From positions 1 through 20,277 of the forward strand of contig CAZGRP010000071.1 in NCBI GenBank assembly GCA_964527995.1: DNA of 20,277 nucleotides. The letters run 5' to 3'. Position numbers and translations under genes: made by a program. The notes beneath the pieces were generated by a model. That model saw only the letters and a program-made list of their open reading frames with translations, was not told the DNA's origin and searched no databases. Source of the stretch: CAZGRP01 sp964527995 (GTDB lineage Bacteria > Zhuqueibacterota > Zhuqueibacteria > Oceanimicrobiales > CAZGRP01). Below are positions 1 to 6,858 of the stretch, in pieces (positions within the stretch are counted from its first letter, which is position 1; each line of letters begins with the position of its first letter).

Positions 1-2055
1 ACGCTTCTACACTTCGATTGGTGGGGGAACAAGAATTTGCAAGCCTCCTACCAGTTCAAAAAGGCTCTTTCCATTGATCGATGGTATCTGGAGGCACGCA
101 TCAATCTGGGCAGGGCCTACTACGCTGCTGGACGCGAATACGAAGCGCGCCGCGAGTGGAAGCGCGCAATCAAACTGGGCGGTGAGGATCCATCCGATGC
201 ATATTTCGCCATCGGGTGGCAGTACTTCGAGTCCCAGGAGTATGGCGAAGCAATCAAAAGCTACCGCCAAGGGTTGAAATACGTGGGAAACGATCCGCAG
301 CCGCTGCTGGACATGGCGGTGATCTATCTGGCGGATCAACAGTACGAGAAAGCGCAGGAGACCTTTGAACAGGCTTTCGCCTTGCTGCCACCGACCGAGC
401 GGGCGCTCTACGATGACCTGCGATACTTGATGAGTCCGGAGAAATGGCAAGAATTCCAGTCGCTTCCCATCGAACGGCAAGGGGAGATATCCAACGAAAT
501 CTGGCACGACCTTGACCCGGACTGGAATACGGAGATGAATGAAGGGCGACTGGAGCATTGGGCTCTGGTACGATTGGCGCGCAAGTTTTACGGTCCGCAC
601 GTTTTCCCCTGGGATCCGCGCGGCGATGAACTGCTGAGCCAAGGCTCGAATCTGCTGTTTCCCGCCTCCTCACGCGATATGGAAGCTTTCCGATTGATCT
701 TGACGGATGAGGAACGCGAAGAGCTCGACGCGATCACATCACCCAAAGAACGTGCACGATGGATTCAGCGCTATTGGAAGGACCAAGATCCGACGCCGAC
801 AACGCAGGTGAATGAAAGGCGGCAGGAACATGAGCGCCGCGTGGCGTACGCGCGCAAGAATTACGCAGCACCAACAAAGACCGGGTTTGATGACCGCGGC
901 CGGATCTACATCCGCTTTGGCGAGCCGGATGACAAGTGGGTTCGGCCCATGGGCTCCCTGCAAACCAAAGGGAATGAATCGTGGAGCTACGACACGATCG
1001 CCCGGGGCCTGGTATTCGACTTTGTGGAATATGGCGGAATCTACCGCGAAGTTCCTGACCTCCGCAAAGCCGTGATGGAAGGGAACCCACTGGCTGTGGC
1101 AAGACAAATGTACAGCGAGCGGATGGACATCAGTCCGGCGTACGCACGATTGGTAACGGACTTCGATTTTGAGTGGGCGTTGGGTCGAATGTGGGCGGAA
1201 AGAGAGGTCGCCAAGAATGAGGCACCAGCCGTTGTCACAAGGTTCGCCTATAAGACCGGTCATCTGCCCTTTGACTATGCCTACGCACGCTTCCGGGAGG
1301 GAGTTGATCGCACGCGGCTGGAAGTCTACACCCGCGTTCGCTTTCGGGATCTCAAGTTCCAACCGCTGGCGGAGGGCTTTCGCAACACCACCGTGGTCGA
1401 GATGGTCCTGCTGGATGACCTGGGTCGAGAGGTGTGGAAGCGCAGCAAGCAGGTACGCATGTCGGCGAAGAGCCCCGCCGAAACCGAGTCCGGATCTTCC
1501 ATCGATCAGGAAAACCTGGTCGTCAAGCCCGGCCGGTATACGCTGGCCATCCAAATGCAGGACCTGGAGAGCGAGAAGGTGGGCATCTACAAGAATGCCC
1601 TCACGATAGACTCCTTTGGCATGGATACACTCATGCTCAGCGATCTTCAGCTTGCCTACCGGATCGCTGAGCAGAAGTCGGGGGATCGCTTTGTCAAGAA
1701 CGGATTACAGGTGGTGCCCTACCCCTATTACACGGTGTCGCGGAGACGGCCGCTGTTTCTGTACTACGAGATCTACAACCTCCTGTTGAACGATGATGGC
1801 AAGGCCTCCTATCAGGTGTCGCACGAAGTTCGATTGAAAAAGGGTGGTGTTGTGGCTGCGGTTTTGGGCAAGCGCCAACAGGAGTCGTTGACGATCACGG
1901 CAGAAAGACAAGGCGACGAAACCACGGCCATTGAGCACATCAGCCTGGATTTCAGCCGTCTGGGTACAGGCAAAGCCGAACTACTCGTTCGGGTGAAGGA
2001 CCTGACGAGTGGCCAGGTGGCCGAACGTCGGGTTAATTTGAAATTAGTCGACTGA
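1..2055 (+). CDS. TPR and GWxTD domain protein, 5' end cut by window
   Basis: The frame is open to the first base, so the start lies upstream; 684 codons are visible. Visible residues 1 to about 130 read as tetratricopeptide repeats (for example the A-x-NLG-x-AYY and KAL-x-ID patterns). Then comes a GWxTD-type domain, with DQDP near 261-264, an NERR/EH segment, FDDRG near 296-300 and IRFGEPDD just after. A beta-rich C-terminal part follows, containing VVPYPYY and a YYEIYNL motif. A degenerate copy of the GWxTD core (DLDP near 170, WDPRG near 204) precedes the clear one, so the domain seems duplicated in tandem. GWxTD proteins are common in Acidobacteriota and Bacteroidota and their function is not established; TPRs suggest protein-protein contacts. 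A related protein lies at 11725-13377. The family call is firm; the role is unknown. Confidence 0.9.
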   Translation, partial: TLLHFDWWGNKNLQASYQFKKALSIDRWYLEARINLGRAYYAAGREYEARREWKRAIKLGGEDPSDAYFAIGWQYFESQEYGEAIKSYRQGLKYVGNDPQPLLDMAVIYLADQQYEKAQETFEQAFALLPPTERALYDDLRYLMSPEKWQEFQSLPIERQGEISNEIWHDLDPDWNTEMNEGRLEHWALVRLARKFYGPHVFPWDPRGDELLSQGSNLLFPASSRDMEAFRLILTDEEREELDAITSPKERARWIQRYWKDQDPTPTTQVNERRQEHERRVAYARKNYAAPTKTGFDDRGRIYIRFGEPDDKWVRPMGSLQTKGNESWSYDTIARGLVFDFVEYGGIYREVPDLRKAVMEGNPLAVARQMYSERMDISPAYARLVTDFDFEWALGRMWAEREVAKNEAPAVVTRFAYKTGHLPFDYAYARFREGVDRTRLEVYTRVRFRDLKFQPLAEGFRNTTVVEMVLLDDLGREVWKRSKQVRMSAKSPAETESGSSIDQENLVVKPGRYTLAIQMQDLESEKVGIYKNALTIDSFGMDTLMLSDLQLAYRIAEQKSGDRFVKNGLQVVPYPYYTVSRRRPLFLYYEIYNLLLNDDGKASYQVSHEVRLKKGGVVAAVLGKRQQESLTITAERQGDETTAIEHISLDFSRLGTGKAELLVRVKDLTSGQVAERRVNLKLVD

Positions 2056-2078
2056 AACCAGGGACCCCGGAAATTCCC

Positions 2079-2107
2079 TTGACTCCGCCTACGCTGTTTC
2101 ATATATT
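2079..2107 (+). promoter_or_regulatory. Sigma70-type promoter for the GAF/HD-GYP gene
   Basis: A TTGACT -35 box (2079-2084), a 17-bp spacer and a TATATT -10 box (2102-2107) lie just after the stop of the upstream GWxTD gene. The predicted start of transcription is near 2114, which gives a leader of about 205 nt before the GAF/HD-GYP start codon. Both boxes match the housekeeping consensus at five of six positions. Inferred from sequence only. Confidence 0.72.
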
Positions 2108-2113
2108 CTTCAA

Positions 2114-2320
2114 GTCCGACCGACGCGCAGCGTGAGGCCGATCATCGACCCTGTTCAACTTTCTCAGGCTTTCGAACGCTCGTGTGCAGTGCCGAGTCTT
2201 CTGAGGGCCTGAGCCCTCCTGGTGACCTGACGGATCGTTGTCTCAAGCTCAAAACCTGCGACGGCTGTTCGCGTGTCGTGCCGGGGTACCTTCAACGTCT
2301 GACAACCGATGAGGTCCACC
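2114..2320 (+). other. Long 5' leader of the GAF/HD-GYP gene
   Basis: About 205 nt lie between the predicted transcript start and the start codon, with no gene in them. The leader contains a 6-bp hairpin, GAGGGC-CTGA-GCCCTC (2203-2218), and a weaker CGAC/GTCG stem near 2256-2276. I looked for conserved blocks of the c-di-GMP GEMM riboswitch, a natural partner for an HD-GYP gene, and did not find them. There is no T-run terminator. It may simply be an untranslated leader. Confidence 0.4.
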
Positions 2321-3880
2321 ATGGGAACCCGCAACGGCAGCCTTGAAAGACTCCAGGAGCAGATCGCCAAGCTCAACGCCATCGGCATCGCTCTTTCCAG
2401 CGAGCACAATCTCAACCAACTCCTCGAGCTGATCGTCAAGGAGGCGAGAGGATTCACCAATGCCGACGGCGGCAGCCTCTACATCAAGGAGGATGGCAAG
2501 CTCAACTTTCTCGTGGCGCAGACCGAATCGCTGCAGAAACGCCAGGACGCCGGACCGGCTTTCAAGCCGTTCTACCTGCCGCTGACCAAGGAGAGCATCT
2601 CCGGCTATGTCGCCGTCACCGGCGAGGTGCTCAACATCGAAGATGTCTATCAGATCCCGCCCACGGCACCGTTTCGCTGGTACAAAGACTTCGACAAACA
2701 ACACGGCTACCGCACCCGGTCAATGCTGGTCGTGCCGATGCGCGACCATGAAGACGAAATCATCGGCGTCTTGCAGCTCATCAACTCCCTCAACCCCGCT
2801 GGCGAGGTCATCCCGTTCGACAAAGAGTTTGAGAGCCTGGTGTTGTCGCTGGCGTCGCAGGCTGCCGTGGCCATTCGCAATGCCAAGCTCATCGAGGAGA
2901 TCAAAAACCTGTTCCGCTCGCTGGTGCGCTATTCGGCCAAAGCCATCGACGCCCGAAGCCCGCACACCGCTGGTCACTCGGGTCGCGTCGCAAAGTACTC
3001 GATGCGCATGGCCCAGGCGATCAACGAAGAGACCGACGGCCGTCTTGGGAAACTTCAATTCAGCCCGGCACAGCTTGAGGAGCTGCGCATGGCAGCCTGG
3101 CTGCACGACATCGGCAAGATTGGTGTTCGCGAGAGCGTGCTCGAGAAATCGACCAAACTCAACGACGCCGAGATGGAGGCCATCGCCTCCCGTTTCGAGG
3201 CCATCAAGAAGACCATCATCGCCCAGGCGGCGGACGAGAAACTGCAGCTTGCACGCAAAGGCGAGAACTCTTCGGAAATCCTGAACAGAATCGATGCCCT
3301 GGTCCAGGAACAAACCCGCGCCCTGGACGACGATTACGAGTTCATCAAACAGGTCAACATACCGGGTTGGATGAGCGACGAGCAGATGGACCGCCTCAAG
3401 TCGATCGCCGAACGAACCTACGTCGATAGCCAGGGCGTGCGCCGCTACTATCTCACGGCCCTGGAGTACGAGAACCTCTCCGTGCGCAAAGGGAATCTCA
3501 CCGAGGCCGAATACCGCGAGATTCAGTCGCACGTCGACCACACGCTCAGCATCCTCAACAAGATTCCCTTCACCAAGGACCTGGAGAACATCCCCAGGTA
3601 TGCTGCGGCACACCACGAATTCCTCGACGGCAGCGGCTATCCCCGGGGCCTCAAGGGCGATGAAATCCCCATCCAGTCGCGTATCATGTGCATCGCCGAT
3701 ATCTACGATGCCCTCAGCTCGCCGGATCGGCCGTACAAGAAGGCGATCCCTTTGGAAAAAACGCTCGACATTCTTCGCGAAGAGGCCCAAAGAGGAAAGC
3801 TGGACACCGACATCGTGGAGATGTTCATCCGGCGAAAGCTCTACCAGCGGCCGCAGACGGAAACGGAAGAGGACGAGTAG
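2321..3880 (+). CDS. GAF domain and HD-GYP phosphohydrolase
   Basis: The product is 519 residues with no signal peptide or membrane segment, so it should be cytoplasmic. Residues about 25-190 form a GAF sensor domain (GGSLYI, GEVLNIEDVY, RSMLVVPM, QAAVAIRNA). Residues about 195-510 form an HD-GYP domain: H219 in HTAGHSGRVA, HDIGK at 262-266, HHE at 431-433, DGSGYP ending near 441, and IADIYDA with D460. HD-GYP proteins typically hydrolyse cyclic di-GMP, here probably gated by a ligand or redox signal at the GAF domain; that activity is inferred. Roughly 110 residues (about 285-395) are inserted between HDIGK and the SHVDHT segment that matches the family's HP-x2-G block, making it longer than usual. 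The ATG at 2321 is preferred over the in-frame ATG at 2309 because GAGGT lies 5 nt before it. Confidence 0.93.
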   Translation: MGTRNGSLERLQEQIAKLNAIGIALSSEHNLNQLLELIVKEARGFTNADGGSLYIKEDGKLNFLVAQTESLQKRQDAGPAFKPFYLPLTKESISGYVAVTGEVLNIEDVYQIPPTAPFRWYKDFDKQHGYRTRSMLVVPMRDHEDEIIGVLQLINSLNPAGEVIPFDKEFESLVLSLASQAAVAIRNAKLIEEIKNLFRSLVRYSAKAIDARSPHTAGHSGRVAKYSMRMAQAINEETDGRLGKLQFSPAQLEELRMAAWLHDIGKIGVRESVLEKSTKLNDAEMEAIASRFEAIKKTIIAQAADEKLQLARKGENSSEILNRIDALVQEQTRALDDDYEFIKQVNIPGWMSDEQMDRLKSIAERTYVDSQGVRRYYLTALEYENLSVRKGNLTEAEYREIQSHVDHTLSILNKIPFTKDLENIPRYAAAHHEFLDGSGYPRGLKGDEIPIQSRIMCIADIYDALSSPDRPYKKAIPLEKTLDILREEAQRGKLDTDIVEMFIRRKLYQRPQTETEEDE

Positions 3881-3892
3881 GATCGAGCCGAC

Positions 3893-3906
3893 ATTTCCCG
3901 GGAAAT
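3893..3906. repeat. 14-bp perfect palindrome
   Basis: ATTTCCCGGGAAAT is a perfect 14-bp palindrome 12 bp after the stop of the GAF/HD-GYP gene and 142 bp before the phosphoesterase start. It has no loop and no T-run, so it is not a terminator. It might be a regulator site for the next gene, but no promoter is evident nearby and chance is possible. Confidence 0.4.
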
Positions 3907-4048
3907 ACTCGGCAGGCACCGCCGCGCCTTGTAGAGGCACATCCGGAGCAGAGATCCGAATCTCAGGTAGGGATGGGGTCCTCGAGTGATTCAACAGAGC
4001 TGACGGTCAGTTTGTCGCTTCACGATCTCCCACCCGAAGTTGGTATCC

Positions 4049-4705
4049 ATGAAAATCGTCGCTGTCTCGGACATGCACGGCCGGCTGGAGCCGGTGCTTC
4101 AGGTCCTCGAACGTGAGAAACCCGACTTGCTCCTTTCCCCCGGCGACTGGGGCGATGCCGGCGAAGTTGACGTTCAGGACTTCGAGCCCATCCTGTCGCA
4201 GCAGCCGGTGCTGACGGTGTTCGGCAACCATGACCATCTGGAGCTCCTGCCGACGCTTCGTAATCGCGACGGCGCGCCCATTCTTTTGGAAAACGGAGAA
4301 GTGCGCGAGACCCTCGGTCTGAAAATCGCCGGCATCAACGGCATCTGGGCCAAATCGCACCGCAAGCCGTTCTATATCACCGATGAGGAGGTGCTGGCCA
4401 TCGCCCGGCGGCTTGCCAGCCACGAGATCGACATCTTCATCACACATGGCTGCCCGATCGGCATGGCCGACCTGACGCCGGTCAACACCCATGGCGGCCA
4501 GCGCTGCTTCACCGAGGCCTTCAAGCTGGTGCAGCCGGACCTTCACCTGTGCGGCCACCTGCACCGCGCCGGCTCCCATCGCACCAGGGACGGAAAACTG
4601 GTGGTCAACGTCGGCTACACCCACGACGGCGACTACGCCGTATTCGAATGGGATCAGGGCGTGGTGGAGTGGCAGGCTCGGCGGGTGGAGGGTACGGCTT
4701 CGTAA
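4049..4705 (+). CDS. Calcineurin-like metallophosphoesterase
   Basis: A 218-residue cytoplasmic enzyme with every metal-binding block of the calcineurin-like fold: D8-x-H10 (SDMHG), GDWGD at 32-36, GNHDH at 59-63, THG at 132-134 and GHLHR at 169-173. It resembles small YfcE/MJ0936-type phosphodiesterases that use two divalent metals. The natural substrate cannot be read from sequence. The ATG at 4049 is chosen because the beta-strand leading into D-x-H starts there; a TTG at 4040 adds only three residues. No clear Shine-Dalgarno sequence precedes it. The position after an HD-GYP gene suggests, but does not prove, a nucleotide-signalling role. Confidence 0.9.
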   Translation: MKIVAVSDMHGRLEPVLQVLEREKPDLLLSPGDWGDAGEVDVQDFEPILSQQPVLTVFGNHDHLELLPTLRNRDGAPILLENGEVRETLGLKIAGINGIWAKSHRKPFYITDEEVLAIARRLASHEIDIFITHGCPIGMADLTPVNTHGGQRCFTEAFKLVQPDLHLCGHLHRAGSHRTRDGKLVVNVGYTHDGDYAVFEWDQGVVEWQARRVEGTAS

Positions 4706-4706
4706 C

Positions 4707-4774
4707 GCTGGCGAGCCGCGTCCTCCCCAAGCCCAACGAGCCCGCAGAGCGGGAGGACAGGGGGACGCGCCAGC
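4707..4774. repeat. GC-rich nested inverted repeat, REP-like
   Basis: Immediately after the phosphoesterase stop, arms GCTGGC/GCCAGC (4707-4712, 4769-4774) and GCGTCC/GGACGC (4718-4723, 4763-4768) pair in nested order. A CCCGC-AGA-GCGGG hairpin (4741-4753) sits inside. An alternative 8-bp pairing GTCCTCCC/GGGAGGAC (4720-4727, 4751-4758) competes with the outer one. No T-run follows, so it is not a classical terminator. It could be an extragenic palindromic element or a transcript-stabilising 3' structure. Confidence 0.55.
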
Positions 4775-4800
4775 ATGCGATCAGTTCTTGAAGTTGTTTC

Positions 4801-4840
4801 AAGCTGCGAGCCTTTGCATCCTTTCGTGAGTTTTTCTGCT
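4801..4840 (-). repeat. Degenerate ACGAAAGGATGCAAAG-type repeat
   Basis: Read on the minus strand, this segment contains CTCACGAAAGGATGCAAAGG, a short purine-rich near-periodic unit of the ACGCAAAGACGCAAAG kind that I recall from intergenic DNA of several environmental phyla. A related stretch lies at 17861-17888. Both look like decayed fragments. The family link is from memory and was not tested. Confidence 0.35.
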
Positions 4841-4859
4841 CATCGTGCAAGAACTTCAC

Positions 4860-4888
4860 TTGCAGATGTGGTAACATTCACGAATATT
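4860..4888 (+). promoter_or_regulatory. Weak promoter candidate for dnaG
   Basis: TTGCAG (4860-4865), a 17-bp spacer and AATATT (4883-4888) lie about 95 bp before the primase start. The -35 box matches the consensus poorly. A TGCAAG/CTTGCA inverted repeat (4846-4851, 4859-4864) overlaps the -35 box. Low certainty. Confidence 0.3.
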
Positions 4889-4983
4889 TCAGGCTACAGG
4901 CGACACTCTCTGCGGTTCAGTAAGGTTGGAACAAGAGGGCCGCTCCTTTACTCCAGCGCTCCAGGCATCTACAAGCGAGAACT

Positions 4984-6822
4984 ATGCCCGGCATTCCAGA
5001 ATCCGTCGTCGACCAGGTCCGGGAGGCCACCGACATCGTTGACCTGATCTCGGACTATCTCACTCTGAAGAAGCGAGGCAAGAACTTCTTCGGACTCTGC
5101 CCCTTCCACCCGGAAAAAACCCCTTCTTTCAGCGTGAACCCGGACCGCCAGATCTTTCACTGCTTCGGATGCGGCGCCGGCGGAAACGTCTACACCTTCG
5201 TCATGCGCCAGGAAGCGATGACGTTCCCCGAGGCGGTGCGGCACCTGGCCAGGCGGGCCGGAATTCCCATTCCCGAGGATACGGCAGGCGAAGAGACGGC
5301 CAGCAAGGCTCGCGAGAAGGAGGCGCTCTATTTCGCCAACCAGTTCGCCGCCAAGTTCTTTGCGGCGCAGCTTCGCAGCGACGCCGGGAAGGAGGCCCGC
5401 GACTACCTGCACAGCCGCGGCTTCGGAGAGGAGGCCATCGAGACCTTCGGGATCGGCTACGCTCCGCCGGGATGGGACAACCTGACGCGCCATGCCCGCG
5501 CACACGCGGTGGATCTGCAACTGATGGTTCGTGCCGGGCTGCTGAAAGAGAGGCAAGGGGGTGGCTACTATGACGCCTTCCGGCATCGCCTGATGTTCGA
5601 GATCCGCGATCTTTCCGGCCGGGTGGTTGCTTTCGGCGGTCGCAAGCTGGATGAGGCCGACGAAGAGAGCCCCAAGTACATCAACTCCCCTGAGACACCC
5701 GTCTACGAAAAACGCCGGGTGCTCTACGGTCTGGTGCAGGCACGCGACGCCGTGCGCGAGGCCGACCGGGCGATTTTTGTGGAAGGCTACACCGACGTGA
5801 TCAGCCTGGCGATGAGCGGCGTCAGGAATGTCGTCGCCACCTGCGGCACTTCCCTTGCTGAAGAACATGCCAGGCTCATCCGGCGCTACACCAGCAACAT
5901 CACCCTGCTTTACGACAGCGATGCCGCAGGTTCGGCCGCCACCCTCCGCGGCGCCGACATCCTCCTGGCCCAGGGTCTCGAGGTGTCGGTGGTCCAGCTT
6001 CCCGAAGGGCATGACCCCGACAGTTACGTGAAGGAGGCGGGCAGCGACGGTCTCAGCCGGCTTGTTGCTCAGGCCCTGCCCCTTCTCGACTTCAAGCTCG
6101 ACCTCCTGAGCCTGAAGAAGGACGCCGGCGCCAAAGTGCGCACCGAAATGGTGCACTCGATTCTAGAGACGCTGGCCCGAATCGACGACGGCATCCGCCG
6201 CGCACTGCTCGTGCGGGAGCTCGCCGAGAAATTGAAGCTCGACGAGAGGGTTTTGTGGGAAGATATGGAAGGAATCCGCGGCAAGTCGCGTCTTCGTGCA
6301 CGGCAGCCCAAGGCACCGGAGGCGCAGCCCGCCAAACGAAGCCGTGCCGACGCCGCCGAAGAAGAGCTGGTGCAACTCCTTCTGCACGACTGGCAGGCGG
6401 CCGCCTTTGTGTTCCAGTACCTCGATTTCGACCTCCTCCGGCGGCCGCAGATGCGGGCTGTGCTTGCGGCGCTCTACGACCATTTCCAGCATCAACTCTA
6501 TCCCGACCCCAGCCGCCTGGTGCACCAGTTTCCCGACGAGGCCACCACTCGCCTGCTTACTGCCGAGCTGAACCAGGAGCGCGAGATCGCCAATCCGATG
6601 CAGTGGGCAGCGGACTGCCTGGCGGCCCTGTACCGCCGGCCGGTAGAGGAGGAAATTGCCCGGCTGCGCGAGGAGATGCGCCAGGCTCAGCAGCGCGGCG
6701 ATGAGGATACCTCCCGGCTGGCTCGGATTCAACAGCTGACGATGCAGCTCCAGCAGATCACGGGCCGGGCATTCCTGGAGGCAGCGCGGCAGGCCGCCGA
6801 GGTGAGTGACAAGTCTGCCTGA
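4984..6822 (+). CDS. dnaG: DNA primase DnaG
   Basis: A 612-residue primase that makes the RNA primers for chromosome replication. Three domains are visible. The N-terminal CHC2 zinc-binding domain has C39, H42, C60 and C63. The catalytic core contains the TOPRIM fold with E267 in VEGYTD and the metal-binding pair D311/D313 in YDSDAAG, followed by GHDPDSY. A helical C-terminal region, about 450-612, would bind the replicative helicase. Length is normal for the family. The ATG start gives the usual MPGIPESVVDQVR beginning; only a weak GCGAG precedes it. In many bacteria dnaG is followed by rpoD and preceded by rpsU. Here rpoD is not in the window and rpsU lies about 3.2 kb to the right on the opposite strand. 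Confidence 0.98.
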   Translation: MPGIPESVVDQVREATDIVDLISDYLTLKKRGKNFFGLCPFHPEKTPSFSVNPDRQIFHCFGCGAGGNVYTFVMRQEAMTFPEAVRHLARRAGIPIPEDTAGEETASKAREKEALYFANQFAAKFFAAQLRSDAGKEARDYLHSRGFGEEAIETFGIGYAPPGWDNLTRHARAHAVDLQLMVRAGLLKERQGGGYYDAFRHRLMFEIRDLSGRVVAFGGRKLDEADEESPKYINSPETPVYEKRRVLYGLVQARDAVREADRAIFVEGYTDVISLAMSGVRNVVATCGTSLAEEHARLIRRYTSNITLLYDSDAAGSAATLRGADILLAQGLEVSVVQLPEGHDPDSYVKEAGSDGLSRLVAQALPLLDFKLDLLSLKKDAGAKVRTEMVHSILETLARIDDGIRRALLVRELAEKLKLDERVLWEDMEGIRGKSRLRARQPKAPEAQPAKRSRADAAEEELVQLLLHDWQAAAFVFQYLDFDLLRRPQMRAVLAALYDHFQHQLYPDPSRLVHQFPDEATTRLLTAELNQEREIANPMQWAADCLAALYRRPVEEEIARLREEMRQAQQRGDEDTSRLARIQQLTMQLQQITGRAFLEAARQAAEVSDKSA

Positions 6823-6827
6823 TGTCG

Positions 6828-6840
6828 AATACCGGGTATT
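6828..6840. repeat. Short palindrome between dnaG and the DUF5916 gene
   Basis: AATACC-G-GGTATT lies in the 36 bp separating the converging stops of dnaG and the DUF5916 gene. The arms are perfect but there is no loop or T-run. It may help end one of the two transcripts, but the evidence is slight. Confidence 0.3.
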
Positions 6841-6858
6841 AGGAGTTGGGGCTGGTCG

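Noticed and set aside
2720..3994. A 424-codon open frame on the minus strand across the GAF/HD-GYP gene
   Set aside because: It is antisense to a gene with clear family motifs, has no recognisable domain, and such frames are common opposite GC-rich genes.
4969..6156. A 395-codon open frame antisense to dnaG
   Set aside because: It mirrors the codon pattern of dnaG, whose zinc and TOPRIM motifs are unmistakable, and its own product resembles nothing.
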